Below, one piece after another: positions 44,011-55,083 of a stretch of 64,000 nucleotides of DNA (position 1 is its first letter; the number at the start of each line of letters is the position of its first letter). Origin of the DNA: Macrolepiota albuminosa (taxonomy: Eukaryota > Basidiomycota > Agaricomycetes > Agaricales > Agaricaceae); NCBI GenBank assembly GCA_027475525.1, contig JAMWFC010000131.1:372001-436000 (forward strand), read 5' to 3'. The position numbers were made by a program, and so were the translations under genes. The notes under the pieces are model-generated. The model was not told the origin of the DNA. It ran no database searches and was given only the letters and a program-made list of their open reading frames with translations.

Positions 44011-45960
44011 TCATGCCGTCGGTAAGTCTGGGACGGGGGCAATGGGAGAGTTCCCAGGCTCCCGGAATGGATCGGCAGTCGCGTCGTCCATGTCATAGTC
44101 GAGGAGTTCATCCTCGGGTGCGGGCGCGTAAGAAGTGCCCGAAGGCCCTGCTACTGGCAGGGAATCGTCATAGTCCCGGAGGGGGGACAGTGTGAGATTG
44201 GGGTGTAAGAAGTGCCCGAAGGCCCTGCTACTGGCAGGGAATCGTCATAGTCCCGGAGGGGGGACAGTGTGAGATTGGGGTTGATGGTCGACCCCAAGAC
44301 GGTTGGTTGGGGATCAGGCAGATCTCCGGTGTCGGACGGGTACTGGCGCGTCCAGATTTCGTGGGCATGAATGTCTTGCCCGATGAAGAGGTACATCCCC
44401 TTGGCGAGCGCGTCGTTGTAGGCACGACGACTGTCCTGCTGCTGGAGCATCAGGCGTTGACGATCGCCGATGGTGGCCTCGCGCCACCCATCCCACTGAG
44501 GGATGGACTGGGGTGTACCGTAGTGATCGAGGCGTTGTAGCCTCTCGTCGTCGATAGCAGCCGCCTCGTTGTAGAGCCGGCTGTCGCTGAAGAATAGATG
44601 GGCCAAGTAGGTGACCCCATAAGTGTATGCGTGGTCAGCCCAGCTGACCGGGATTTGATTGTGAAGAAGGACGCGTAACGCGTCCGAAGTGGAGAACACG
44701 GAAGCTGACGCTTCCGGAATGTCCACAGCCCGAACCTCGAAGGTAGGGTCGTCAGCGTGGATGGGCTCAAAGACTCGCCCCGTGGCCGCCTCGTACTCGG
44801 CCACGGCCTCTTTATAGAGGCCTGGCCTGGCGAAGACGTAGGCCAGGTACTTGTGTACCGTGGCCTTAGAGGGGCGGCTGGCGCTGAGGGCGCGTACAAG
44901 CGCAAACCCAAAGAGGCTGCGCCAATGAATGCGCATGGCTCGGTCCATGGCCAGACCGGTCCACACATTGGACGTCCCAGGACATCCATAGAGGAGGGCG
45001 TATGAGCCCAGGTAGTCCAAAGCAAATGGTTGCTTTGGATCAGGGGGGGTAAGGCCGACGAAGGCAATCTTCCCTCCCTCTTTGCGGCGATAGAGCCGCG
45101 ACGGCACAATCATTCGTCAGGGGGGGTAAGGCCGACGAAGGCAATCTTCCCTCCCTCTTTGCGGCGATAGAGCCGCGACGGCACAATCATTCGTGGGAAA
45201 CTCTCCCGCTCCTCTGGACTCGCGAAGGGTACCGCGATAGTCCTATACTCGACCTCGTCGAGTAAATGAGACATAGCTCTGTCTCGGGCCGTAGGGTGGC
45301 AGTTGAGTGCCACCCGCTTGAATTCGTTGAGCAAGAGGTAGCCCAACTGACGCTGACGAAGCGGCGTAAACTGGTTGTTGACCAGTGCGTGAAGTCTGCG
45401 GACTTCTCGAGGGCTGCGGGGAAACCCGCAAGGTGCAACTTGGTACACCTTACTGTTGTGGGGCGTCGCGGCGGCGTTGCCCGGTTTGTCCTGCGGGGAA
45501 ACCCGCAAGGTGCAACTTGGTACACCTTACTGTTGTGGGGCGTCGCGGCGGCGTTGCCCGGTTTGTCATCCTCGAAGGACCTGGCTGCGCGGGCTTCTTG
45601 CCCGACGAAGATGGTATTGGTCATTGGCGACCAATAGAATTGGGGAGCCAACCCCACGCCAAAGAATGAGTTCTGGCGCTCAATAGTGTGATCACGGTAG
45701 ATCACCACACCGAGCGCATCAGGGATGCGCCCGGTTTCGTCCTCAAGGAGGGCGGCCCCTCGTTTGGCGCTGTTCTGCGCCCGACGCTCCATCTTGGCTC
45801 GTCGATTGCTGTTGCACCGTTCGCGTGCCATACGCTGTGCCGCCGTCTTGTGCGGCACTGGGGATTCCATACGAGCCTCTTCAGGCTCCTCATACCAATC
45901 GTCGTCGGAGGGAGGGGAAGGCAGCCTCTCCGGCTCCGACTTCTCAGATCGTGGGTCCAT
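44011..45960 (-). CDS. ORF-X: conserved unknown protein of a chromovirus
   Basis: Start ATG at 45,960 (MDPRSEKSEPERL), stop TGA at 44,011-44,013. Three 77-bp duplications (44,128, 45,040, 45,414) break the frame; discounting one copy of each leaves exactly 573 codons (572 aa) with no internal stop. Layout: acidic start (DDDWYEEPEE), basic segment (RMARERCNSNRRAKMERRA), a mixed central region with YRDHTIERQNSFFGVGLAP and LLHNQIPVSWADHAYTYGV, and an acidic, Pro-rich C-terminus (APAPEDELLDYDMDDA). No signal peptide, membrane helix, enzyme motif or envelope feature. It lies 21 bp after ORF-Q on the same strand. A decayed homologue lies at 12,036-12,973. I do not recognise the family. Confidence 0.8.
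44128..44281. repeat. Perfect 77-bp tandem duplication in ORF-X (probable artefact)
   Basis: Copies 44,128-44,204 and 44,205-44,281 are identical, the match is exactly 77 bases with mismatches on both sides. It truncates ORF-X apparently at 44,151; without it the frame runs to 44,011. Confidence 0.93.
45040..45194. repeat. 77-bp tandem duplication in ORF-X (probable artefact)
   Basis: Copies start at 45,040 and 45,117; the match is 78 bases at period 77. The protein segment MIVPSRLYRRKEGGKIAF is encoded twice as a result, in different frames. Confidence 0.93.
45414..45567. repeat. Perfect 77-bp tandem duplication in ORF-X (probable artefact)
   Basis: Copies 45,414-45,490 and 45,491-45,567, exact match of 77. 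The segment DKPGNAAATPHNSKVYQVAP is encoded twice in different frames. Confidence 0.93.
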
Positions 45961-45981
45961 TGCCCACACACACCGTGGGAG

Positions 45982-47558
45982 TCAGGCTGGCAGGCCCTCT
46001 ACCAGTATAGCGGGTAAAAAGGGGATGTTAGCCCCTGGGGCCCCTTTCGGGGCATCCTCGGGGAAGTGCACGTTGACGTAGGCGCGCACTTCCGGTTGCT
46101 TACCCCGACGATCCTTTCGGGGTTGTGAGGCCTTGGCCTCAGTGGGACGTGTGCTCACACCCCTGGAACTCTGCTCCCCAGAGTACGTGGTGGATACCAT
46201 GGATACTGGTCGCGAAGATGCGACCTCAGACGCGCCGCTGGCGAGGCGCTGGATAAGCCGGGGGGCGGCTGGAGCAGGGATACTGGTCGCGAAGATGCGA
46301 CCTCAGACGCGCCGCTGGCGAGGCGCTGGATAAGCCGGGGGGCGGCTGGAGCAGGGACATCTTCATAAGGGAGGATGTCCCGTCCTAGACCGGCCTCCCG
46401 GCCGGGGGCAGCAACGCTCGACTTAATCGAGCGGGAGGGCGCGTCCTCCACTCCTTGCCGACGCGCCCTTTTGCTGGAGTCGGTGTCCCGACTTGGGGGT
46501 GTAGACTGCCGCTTACGAGCGGCCGAGAGGGCAAGGAGATCAGTTTTGCGCTGAGCGTGCATGTGATCCATGTCGTCCATCATCCGGCAGATGAGGACGA
46601 CTGCCTCCACATCGCGGAGGAATGATGACTCTGCGGGTACATCGTATCCGTTATCTCCCAGTCGTTGGAGAAGGGTAGCCAGGACTAAGTCCTGGCTGTG
46701 AGTGGGCTCGACAGCCCGTGCTTTTCCTTTGTCGCGTCGAGGACGCGACTCTTCTTCCGAGCTGGGCTCGGATTGGTGCGGCATTTCCAGCCGCTGTAGC
46801 AAGGAGAGCTTGGCCAGGCTCTCCGTCGGCGCATCGGACGATGAACCGACGCTTCGTTCTGTATTGAGAGTTTCTGCTCTCTCAATGGCCGTGGTGGCCT
46901 GCACGAGGGATGCTCGGCGTCCCTCTAGGTTATCGGTTGGTACTGTGGTCGACAGGGAAATCGACCGGCCTCCCTTGGCTTGCAACTCATGCGAGTCGCT
47001 GTACTGGGGCATTGCGCCCCAAGCCCCCATCCAAGCCGGGGGGTACGGCATCATTACGGGCACACCACCCATCCCAGGGTAGTGCGCCGGGGCGGTAAAC
47101 TGGGGAAAAGGATGTGTCCCCAGTTGCCCTGTTGCCGGTACAGGGGCAAGCTGCCTCCATGCCGACGCTGCTTGGGGGCTGACTAGCTCCCCGTAGGCCT
47201 GTTGCTGGAATTGGCCCTCGGTGTGATGTGGCGCATAAGCGCCCAGTGCTGGTTGTTGGGGCTGATAGCCGCCCACAGGTGCATTCTGGGGCATGAAGTT
47301 GCCCTGCATGGTTTGAAGTGGCGGATAGCCACTGATCACCGGCTGCTGCGGCGGGTAGCCCGCCGCTGGTTGTTGCTGCTGCTGTGGGAAGCCCACCGCC
47401 TGTTGCGATTGTCCCCACTGGGGCACATTTTGGGTCAGCGGGGGAGCCATCTGCCCCCCCCCTTCAGCCGACGGTAAGACCGACGGCGTACTCTCAAATT
47501 GCTGCTGCTGTAGCTGCTGCTGCTGCTGGTCACTCACGTCCACGGGCATGCTGTCCAT
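45982..47558 (-). CDS. ORF-Q: Gln/Pro-rich unknown protein of a chromovirus
   Basis: ATG at 47,558 (MDSMPVDVSDQQQQQLQQQQ). One 77-bp duplication at 46,201 breaks the frame; discounting it gives exactly 500 codons (499 aa) ending FLPAILVEGLPA at 45,982. Residues about 1-190 are Gln, Pro, Gly, Tyr-rich with repeats such as GYPPQQP and PQQQQQP, a prion-like low-complexity region. Residues about 320-375 are predicted helical (LATLLQRLGDNGYDV, VLICRMMDDMDHMHAQRKT), then a basic nuclear-localisation-like cluster (KRARR). It begins 104 bp after the pol stop. No homologue recognised. It could organise particles or condensates, or act in the nucleus; this is inference from composition only. Confidence 0.8.
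46201..46357. repeat. 77-bp tandem duplication in ORF-Q (probable artefact)
   Basis: Copies start at 46,201 and 46,278; the match runs 80 bases at period 77. It shifts the C-terminal 70 codons of ORF-Q out of frame. Confidence 0.93.
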
Positions 47559-47661
47559 GGTTGGGGAAAAAAGGCGAAAAAGAAATTTCGCCTTTTAAGA
47601 CGTGTTTCAGCCACAGCTGCTGACCAACTCAGCCAAGCCGCGATCGGCACTGCCGATCAAA

Positions 47662-50600
47662 TTAAGCGCCGGCACGCTTACTTAATTGATGTGGGCGCTT
47701 AACGCCCTTCAACTCCAAATAACGGTCAAGTGCCGCTAGCTTGGAGCAATGGGAGTGTGGCTCCCATGTTGTGTCCCCCAGGGACCATCGTACCTCAAAC
47801 TCGAGCGTGTTACGCTCAGTCCACCGGTGCCCAATTATGCACTCGACGAACCATTCGTCATCGTCTCGAGCCCCAAAATCATAGGGGCCCGGGGTCGCCC
47901 TGTTAGGGAACAGCGCATCGTCAGACGCGCTATAAGGTCGCAACAGCGACACATGAAACTTAGGAACGATGCGTCGTTCCTGTAATGCCAGAGGCAGCTC
48001 CAACACATAGTTGGAGGTACTTGGCTCCGCATCTAGGACGCGGTACGGGCCTACCCATCTCGGGCAGAGTTTACTCGCCTGTCCCTTCGGGAGCCTCAGA
48101 TTACGCGTTGATAAGTATACCAACGCTCCTACAGCTATTGGCGGGTCTGTTTGCCTACGGTGATTGGCGTTCTTCGCCTGAAAGACTCGCGCCTCTATGA
48201 TGGCGTCATGCGCCGCCACGATGTTCTCCAGGGCCTGCCTGGCGAACTCGACAACTCCACGGTGAGCTACCGTATTAGCACGAACTTCGTGCAGCATGGA
48301 GGGCAAGTACCCTCCGTTGAGTTCAAAGGGCGCATACCCTGTGGTCTCCGAGATACTCGCGTTAATTGCAAACTCAGTGAGTGGACACCAGTCCACCCAG
48401 TCCCGTTGGTCAGGGCGAACAACTGCCCTCAAAATCTGACCTATACTGCGGTTAACCCGCTCTGTCTGCCCATCCGTCTGCGGATGGAAGGACGTCGACA
48501 TGAGGAGTCGCGCTCCTAGCAGTTTGTGGAGTTCTCTCCACCATTGAGACGTGAACTTTGAGTCACAATCGCTCACAATGGTGCTAGGCAGCCCATGCAG
48601 CCTAACGATCTCCCTCAGGTAGATCCACGACAGCTCCTTAGCCGTCAGCGTAGTTCGCACCGGTATGAGGTGCACCATGCTTGTCATACGACATATGACT
48701 ACCCAGAGGTAATTGAACCCTCTGGACTCGGGAAAGGGACCTACAAAGTCCATTCCAATTGAGTCCCAGGGTTTCACCGGCACAGGTAGCTGGTGTAGCT
48801 TCCCGAGAGGGGATCCAGGGGGCAACTTTGCCCTCTGACACGCTGCGCAGGACGCGCAAAACTTAGTCACTTCTTGGGCCATACGTGGCCACCAATACCA
48901 TCGCCGGATGTAGCCCAATGTCCGGGCGGCACCAAAGTGCCCCACCAGGGCATGGGCCTGGTCCAAGACCCGCGTAACAATGGTACGCGTATGGGGGAGG
49001 CATACCACTGCCACCCCTTGACGGTTCTCCGTCGTGATGAGTCCACCAGGCTCATGCCTGAACCGAGGATGGTCATCAGGATTGGCGATTATCTCGGCGA
49101 AGAGAGGATCATCACCATAGTCCTGCACCACCTCCTGCCAGAAGTCGTCATTGACCAGGCTAGGAGGCTGGGATGAAGGCAATTCGCCTTCGAGCATCTC
49201 CGCAAGCGTAACGGGTACATCGTGGCGCTCGTGCTCCCTAGTGGATGCTGGGTCCACGGCTTCATGCTCCTTGAGCAACTGGGCGGCTACGTCCCGTTCT
49301 TCACGCTGCTCTCTGAGGCGAGTGCTTCGCCTCCGTTCATCGTCACGCATAGCGCGTACTTCCAGGACATGCTCCCTGAGCTCCTGGTATCGGTGGAGAG
49401 GTAAATCCTCTCCATCAGGGTCTATGCGGCAGTCTGCCTGCACATACTCATGAGGCTCGTGAGCCTCCCCGACTACATCACTCTCAAAGTAGCGTGACAA
49501 GCAGTCTGCCACTTTGTTGAGTTCACCTTTAACATAGGTGATGTCGAACTGGTATCTCGACATGTAGTCTATCCACCGTCGCTGACGCGGCAACAAGTTC
49601 ACCTGAGTTTTAAAGAACTCAAGGGCCTTGTGGTCCGTTATGATGTGGATGGGGTATCCCATCAGCTTATCCTCCCACTTGAGGAGAGCCTCGAGTATGG
49701 CAAGAGTCTCCAACTCGTGCACCGCATAGTTTTGCTGGGCCGTCGTGAACTTCTTCGACATGAACCCTGCTGGACGGCACGTCTGCCAGCTGCTTCCCTG
49801 GCCGTACATGGCCCCAACGCCTGTCTTGGACGCGTCGCAAATGAGCCATATTGGCTCGTCCCGTCTAGGGTCGATCGGTCGAATCACCGGAGTCTTCGTA
49901 CAGATCCGTTTGACCATCTCGAAGCACCGCTGGTGCAACGGCCTCCAATTGAACGGTGATCCGTTCTGCGTCATGGCCATAAGTGGCCCAGTATAGGCTG
50001 TGACATCGGGCAAGAAGCTCGATATGTAGTTGACAAGGCCAACGAATCGTTGGATGTCATTGTAGTTTCAGGGCGTGCGCCACTCCCGAATACGATCGAG
50101 CTTGTCCTGATCAGGGTGGATACCCCGTTCGTCTATGACATGCCCTAGGCAGTCTATACTCTGAGTGTAGAGCTCACATTTTTTCCACTTCAAGTACAAC
50201 TTGTACTTGCGCAGTCGTTCGAATACGACTCTGAGGTGCTGTTCATGCTCCTCCATAGTATCCGAGTAGATGAATATGTCATCTAAGTAGACGTGCATGA
50301 ACCGTCCTATTACGTCTCGGAAGATAGAGGTCATTAGCCTCTGGAAAGTTGCTGGAGCATTGCAGTCTCCGATCTGCATTATATTGCTCGTGAATGTACC
50401 CATGATCAACGCAAATACGGTCTTTGGAACGTCCTCGGTGCGAATGCGCACCTGCTCGTAGGCGTCAGTAAGGTCAATCTTCGAGCGATACTTCGCCCGA
50501 GCCACGTCTTCCTGGATCACCTCTTGATCTGGTAAAGGAGTTACATCCTTTATGGTATTGTCATTGCGCTGACGCGCATCAAGTCTTCCTGGATCACCTC

Positions 50601-51640
50601 TTGATCTGGTAAAGGAGTTACATCCTTTATGGTATTGTCATTGCGCTGACGCGCATCAAGGCTGTTCGAAGGGTTCCATCCTTCTTCGGGATGCACAATA
50701 GCGGTGCAGCTTGAGCGGTGGTGCATGGGGACCACCATTGGGCATTCAAATAGCGATTAGTCTTATCGCGTAGTTGCTCCTGGAGGGCGTGCGGACAGCG
50801 CGGCAAGTGGTACTTATACTGCTTGTTCTCGTCTATGAGATTAATCTCATGGTTCACCTCCCGCCACGGCGGGAGCTCCTCCTTGGTCCCATTGACCATG
50901 TCGGCAAATTCTTCTTGCCATTGCTGACGCAACCGAGGAATATCTTCCTCACGAAGGCTTGTCGCCTTCTGCTTCCCCTTCATACGCACCGGGGGAAGTA
51001 ATTCCACCGTCTCTGAGGGTGGCCGAGGCGGCGGTGCATACTGCTTGCGCATTGCAAGCACCCGATTGACACTGTCATCAGGTATATGTAGTCTCAGCGG
51101 AGCACCCGCTGCCGCTGTCTTATAAGCCACGAGGCTTCTTCCTTCACGTACAAGCGAGTACGCTATGGATACCTTGTCCGGGGCTGGCTGGCGATACGCT
51201 GGTTTGACGGTCATCCGTCTCTGGTGCGCATTTCGCGCACACGTGGCTGCCACCAGCTCGTTCCACTCTTGCGGCATTCGGGGGTCGTATGCCCAGTCGT
51301 ACTCCGGTAGGGGAGCTGGTCGCTCCCATAGGGACCATGTGTCCCCCTCTACTGAGGCTTCCGCCTCTCGGATGCTGTCTTTCAAGTCTTCCAACTTGAC
51401 TCGTGAGGACGTAGGTGGGCATACATCCACTGAGTCCTCCCGTCGTCTCGCCTTTCGATGGCGTTTGTCTGGAGGCCTTGCGCCTCGAATCTCAGGAGCG
51501 ATTATTCGCTCGTTGCTCCTCTTGGAGGCTTGATACTCCTCCTCGCTCATCATTACCACGTTGTGGTCTGCTCTCAGTCCAGGCATAGCCTGCACTTCCT
51601 CCTCCACATCCTCCACGGCCGGCACTCTGCGCCGGCCAAG
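47662..51640 (-). CDS. Chromovirus B pol: RT, RNase H, integrase, chromodomain
   Basis: In the same frame as gag, after a UGA (51,641-51,643). Order: linker, LLCIPKKDGTLRTA (RT motif 1, about 50,680), SKIDLTDAYEQVRI, VYLDDIFIYSD (intact YxDD box, about 50,280), then after a UGA at 50,068-50,070 the frame 50,013-47,662. In that last part (783 codons): RNase H Asp60, Glu101, Asp127, Asp170; integrase His354, His359, Cys386, Cys389; catalytic Asp422, Asp482, Glu518 (35 residues between the last two); GPYRVLD-type tail; chromodomain about 719-768 (EWFVECIIGHRW, FEVRWSLGDTTWEP). Breaks: one frameshift near 50,660, next to a 77-bp duplication, and the UGAs. All catalytic residues visible are intact. 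Confidence 0.92.
50506..50660. repeat. 77-bp tandem duplication in pol (probable artefact)
   Basis: Copies start at 50,506 and 50,583, match of 78 at period 77. It encodes the RT segment KDVTPLPDQEVIQED twice. Discounting one copy joins that segment in frame to VARAKYRSKIDL; a separate frameshift remains at the outer edge between GTLRTA and DARQRND. Confidence 0.93.
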
Positions 51641-54600
51641 TCATGGAGAGTCCTTGCGTTTCTCCGTAGTGCGATGACGTCGCAGACGATTATCAGTGTC
51701 GTCTGCTGTTGCTCGTTCGGCTGGGATCACTTTCCCATTCACTAGTACCTGACATTGGTCAAAGTCTAGTATGACTTTGTTACGCCGCATGAATGGCGTT
51801 CCCAGTATCATATCGTAGCGATCGAAGTTCGCTACATCCATGTATTCCCGGCTACGTGAGCCCGGCATTTGGACATTCACATTTGTCCCGTACTGCACCA
51901 TGGCTCGGCTCCCTACGGTGCCCAGCTGTAACGCCAATGGCGTATCCAACTCCTGCACGGATATTCCGTACACATGGGCAAACTGGGGCGTTATGCCCGA
52001 TGTGGTACTCCCAGAGTCCCATAGGGTCCATGCCTTGTGGCCGTCTACGTCCACATACAAGACCAGGCACTCCTTGTCTGCTCGCTTCAATGTAGGGCGC
52101 TGCAAAGTGCCCTCTGCACGACGAAGGGTCACCTTCTTCATCCGAACCACGTTATTCCGTTTGGGGTCATTTGCGGACGGCCAATCCGTCATCGCCGCTA
52201 GGCACTCAGAGTCGCTGTCGCGACTGTAATACTCATTGTCGTAGACGTCGTCATATACGTCGACTGTGACGTACTCCTCCCCCTCCACGACCACACTCTC
52301 GGGCTCGGCGCCCGATGCCTCCTCTGGGGGCTCCTGGTCGTTTGTGGGGTTCTCTGCCTCAGAATCGGCAGATACATCTCCGTCACTCCCACTCGCGGCT
52401 GCAGTACGTGCAGCTCGAAGGTGGGCGCGGGGTGTATACCCCTTCCTCGGGGGTCCTGGCTTCGCAGGGCAGTTGGTAGCGTAGTGGCCTGGTTGGCCAC
52501 ACGCAAAACAAGTCCCCATCTGACCTGGTGGGTTGGCCGGTTTGAAGTCCGGCCTTGATTTAGGACGTTCTCCATCCGGCGCCCGCTCTGGGCGTGGGCC
52601 GCTCTGCCCTCGGTTCGCAACAGGGGTCTTGCGTACAACAAACTGCGTGTTGCGGTCACGATCCAAATCGGCCTTTTTGGCCAAGAAGGTCCCCACATGC
52701 TGACCCCATGAGGGTGTCCCAGCAGGCGGTAGTCGCCTGGTTCCCCCTTTGTGTCCACTCTGATGTTCATAGTGGTTAGCAGTCTTCAGGGACTGCTCAT
52801 ACCTGATGGCATATGCCACAAACTCTTCCACATCGTTGACTTCTGGGGACAGTCCATCCTCACGTATCAAATAGCGGCGCATATCCGCTGGAATGCCATC
52901 CAAGAACGTTTCGAGCATTGTATACCCGTCCGGGTATATTGCCATGTTCTGGGCATGGTCACTAAGGGTATCATAGAACCCTTGTACTCCCAACTTCTCG
53001 GTGTACTTGGCGGACTGGAAGTCCCGCCTTGCATCCTGAAGCGTTGAGGGGTGTACGAATCGATTGTACAGTCCTGTAAGGACTCCTTTAAATGTCCAGT
53101 CATATTGGACACGGTTGACGTGCAGTACTGCCCGTCGAAACCAACCCATGGCCTCTCCGGCCAAGAACTCAGGCAGAACAAAAATTTGTTCTCGTTCCAT
53201 ACAGTCACCTCCGTATAAGCACATGGCAAGATGGGTGCATACATCCATCGCCCAATCTTCCAGGTTGCTGAACTTGGACGCGCCTGTATAGGCGCGAATG
53301 TGCCTACTGTCTGCTTTACGCAGCTTCACTCCATCTGGTAACCGTAAGGTTACGCCCAGGGCATCATCAACTACTCGATGCAGGTGATCGTGCATGGCTT
53401 CACAATGCATTCGGATGGCTTTCCGCTGACCCGGGGATCTAGTCGCCAAATCAGCGGCATGGGGAAGTGACTTTCCCTGTCCACCTTGCAGGGGACGTCC
53501 CGAGCCTCCTCGACTGTGGGCATAATTGCCCTCGTCTCGAGGAATCGACCTAGGGCCGTCATCCCGGCTGTTACCAGGGACATCACGTCTCATGGCGCCA
53601 TCTCGATCGAGGAAGTCTCCTCGATCATGATCGTTGCGCCGCCCTGGACCTGGAGAAGCTTGATTCTCCTGACCCTGCGTGACAAATTGACGACGCATCT
53701 CGTCAATGGGCTTAGTGCCCTCGAATACGATGCCCTGATCGTCGATAAGGGACTGTCCCTTAGTCCTTAGGTCGCCATTGCGCATACGCTGATACGCGAC
53801 TCTGTCGCTCAACGTTTCGGCCATGGGCACGCGCGGCATCACGGATGCCTCGCTTTCCACTTTGAGCACAGTGCTATCGTGCCCATCCGGACCTGACATA
53901 TCTGTCCTACGGTCATGGTTACACATGTGCGGGGGCTCCTCACGCCACCCTGGTCCTGCTGGAGTATAAAAAGTACTCACCGGTTGTACTTCGGGCACTT
54001 CTTGCGCCCGTGCTAGTGCCTCCACTAGCTCGATTCCGACGTCTTGATTGCGTCATGCCGAGCATTCTTCGGACGTGTGGCTCCAGGGGGTCGAGACCCC
54101 CGATTGCCGTGTGGCCTTACGCTGCACATACATTTGCAGCTCCATAGTGAGCACTCTCACCATTAAATCAGTATATTTCGTACTGAATACATTGGGCACT
54201 TTGTGCCCTTGTCGCCTAAGTGCTACTATATGGGCTGACGCGTAGCGCTCGAGTCGCGCTTGGGTGGTGTATTTCATCACCTCTGGGTGCAGGTCCCAGA
54301 ACACCCGCAAGCGCACGGTGTACGCGGTTTTCAGCCGCTGTTCCTCTGCTCCGGCGTCGTCGTCACTTGACGACTCCATCACCTCCTCTGGAAGCTCTAC
54401 CACCTCCGGAGCTTCCTCCACTGCTGGGGTGCGCGGGAATCGATCTTCCGCACGGTATACTTCAGGCCTTGCAGCCTCCTCCAGTACCTCTTCTAAGCGG
54501 GCTTCCGCTACTTTAGAAGGCATTGGACCCGCTGTGGACCGCCTGGTCCCACTGCTCCGGCTCGCAGGGAGGGCTCTCCCAGTCCGTACTGACGACTCGG

Positions 54601-54952
54601 CGTCTCCTGGGGCGCCATAGGCGCTGGTTGACTGTCGGCCGTCCTGTGGGGGTCCTTTGGAAGCCAGTCGGCTAGACCGTCGCGGTCCTCCTGGCAGCTG
54701 CGTAACTGGGGGCGTTAATCCCCCAGGCATCTTGTCCTGGAGGCGTTGCGGACCGTCCTGTTGTGAGCTTTCAGCTCTCCGGGCCTCGCTCTCATTCCTG
54801 GCCAGGTCGGCACTCTGACCTCGGTCTCGAGCCTTGGGTCTTACCTGACCCGCATTGGACGCTGACGCGTCCTGGGTGTCTGCTGGGTCTCCCCGTAGGT
54901 CGTGGGCATTTCGCCCGCCGTCAGTGGGCGCTGCAGGTATGGGATTACTCAT
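51641..54952 (-). CDS. Chromovirus B gag and protease
   Basis: First ATG at 54,952 (MSNPIPAAPTDGGRN). The frame runs 1,104 codons to a UGA at 51,641, interrupted only by a UGA at 54,053-54,055. The N-terminal 300 residues are Arg/Glu/Ala-rich. In the second part, numbered from the Met at 54,025, residues about 200-420 are the capsid-like region (WAMDVCTHLAMCLYGGDC, GWFRRAVLHV, FLDGIPADMRRYLI), 506-519 a zinc knuckle CFACGQPGHYATNC, 671-674 Asp-Ser-Gly-Ser of the retropepsin (WTLWDSGSTTSG), with YDMILGTPFMRRNKV as second loop. Both UGAs stand where CGA would fit (GCA TGA CGC, CCA TGA CTT). Confidence 0.9.
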
Positions 54953-55083
54953 CGATCCCCTGTTTGAAATTTGCACAGTGTGGCTGTGCAAGAAGCTCGA
55001 GAAGCTGATAGAGTTCTGTCAACGAACTCAACGACTGACGTCGGATGCTAGGCAATAGATCCTAGCTGGCGGATTCAAAAAAA

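Noticed and set aside
45187..45969. 260-codon frame as an independent protein
   Set aside because: Its second half is a frameshifted reading of ORF-X caused by the 77-bp duplication at 45,414.
46155..47558. ORF-Q as an envelope gene
   Set aside because: No signal peptide, membrane helix or fusion-like segment; it is Gln/Pro-rich with a basic nuclear-type cluster.
52198..52770. 190-codon minus-strand frame inside gag
   Set aside because: It overlaps the gag frame, which has the zinc knuckle and protease; this is a high-GC shadow frame.
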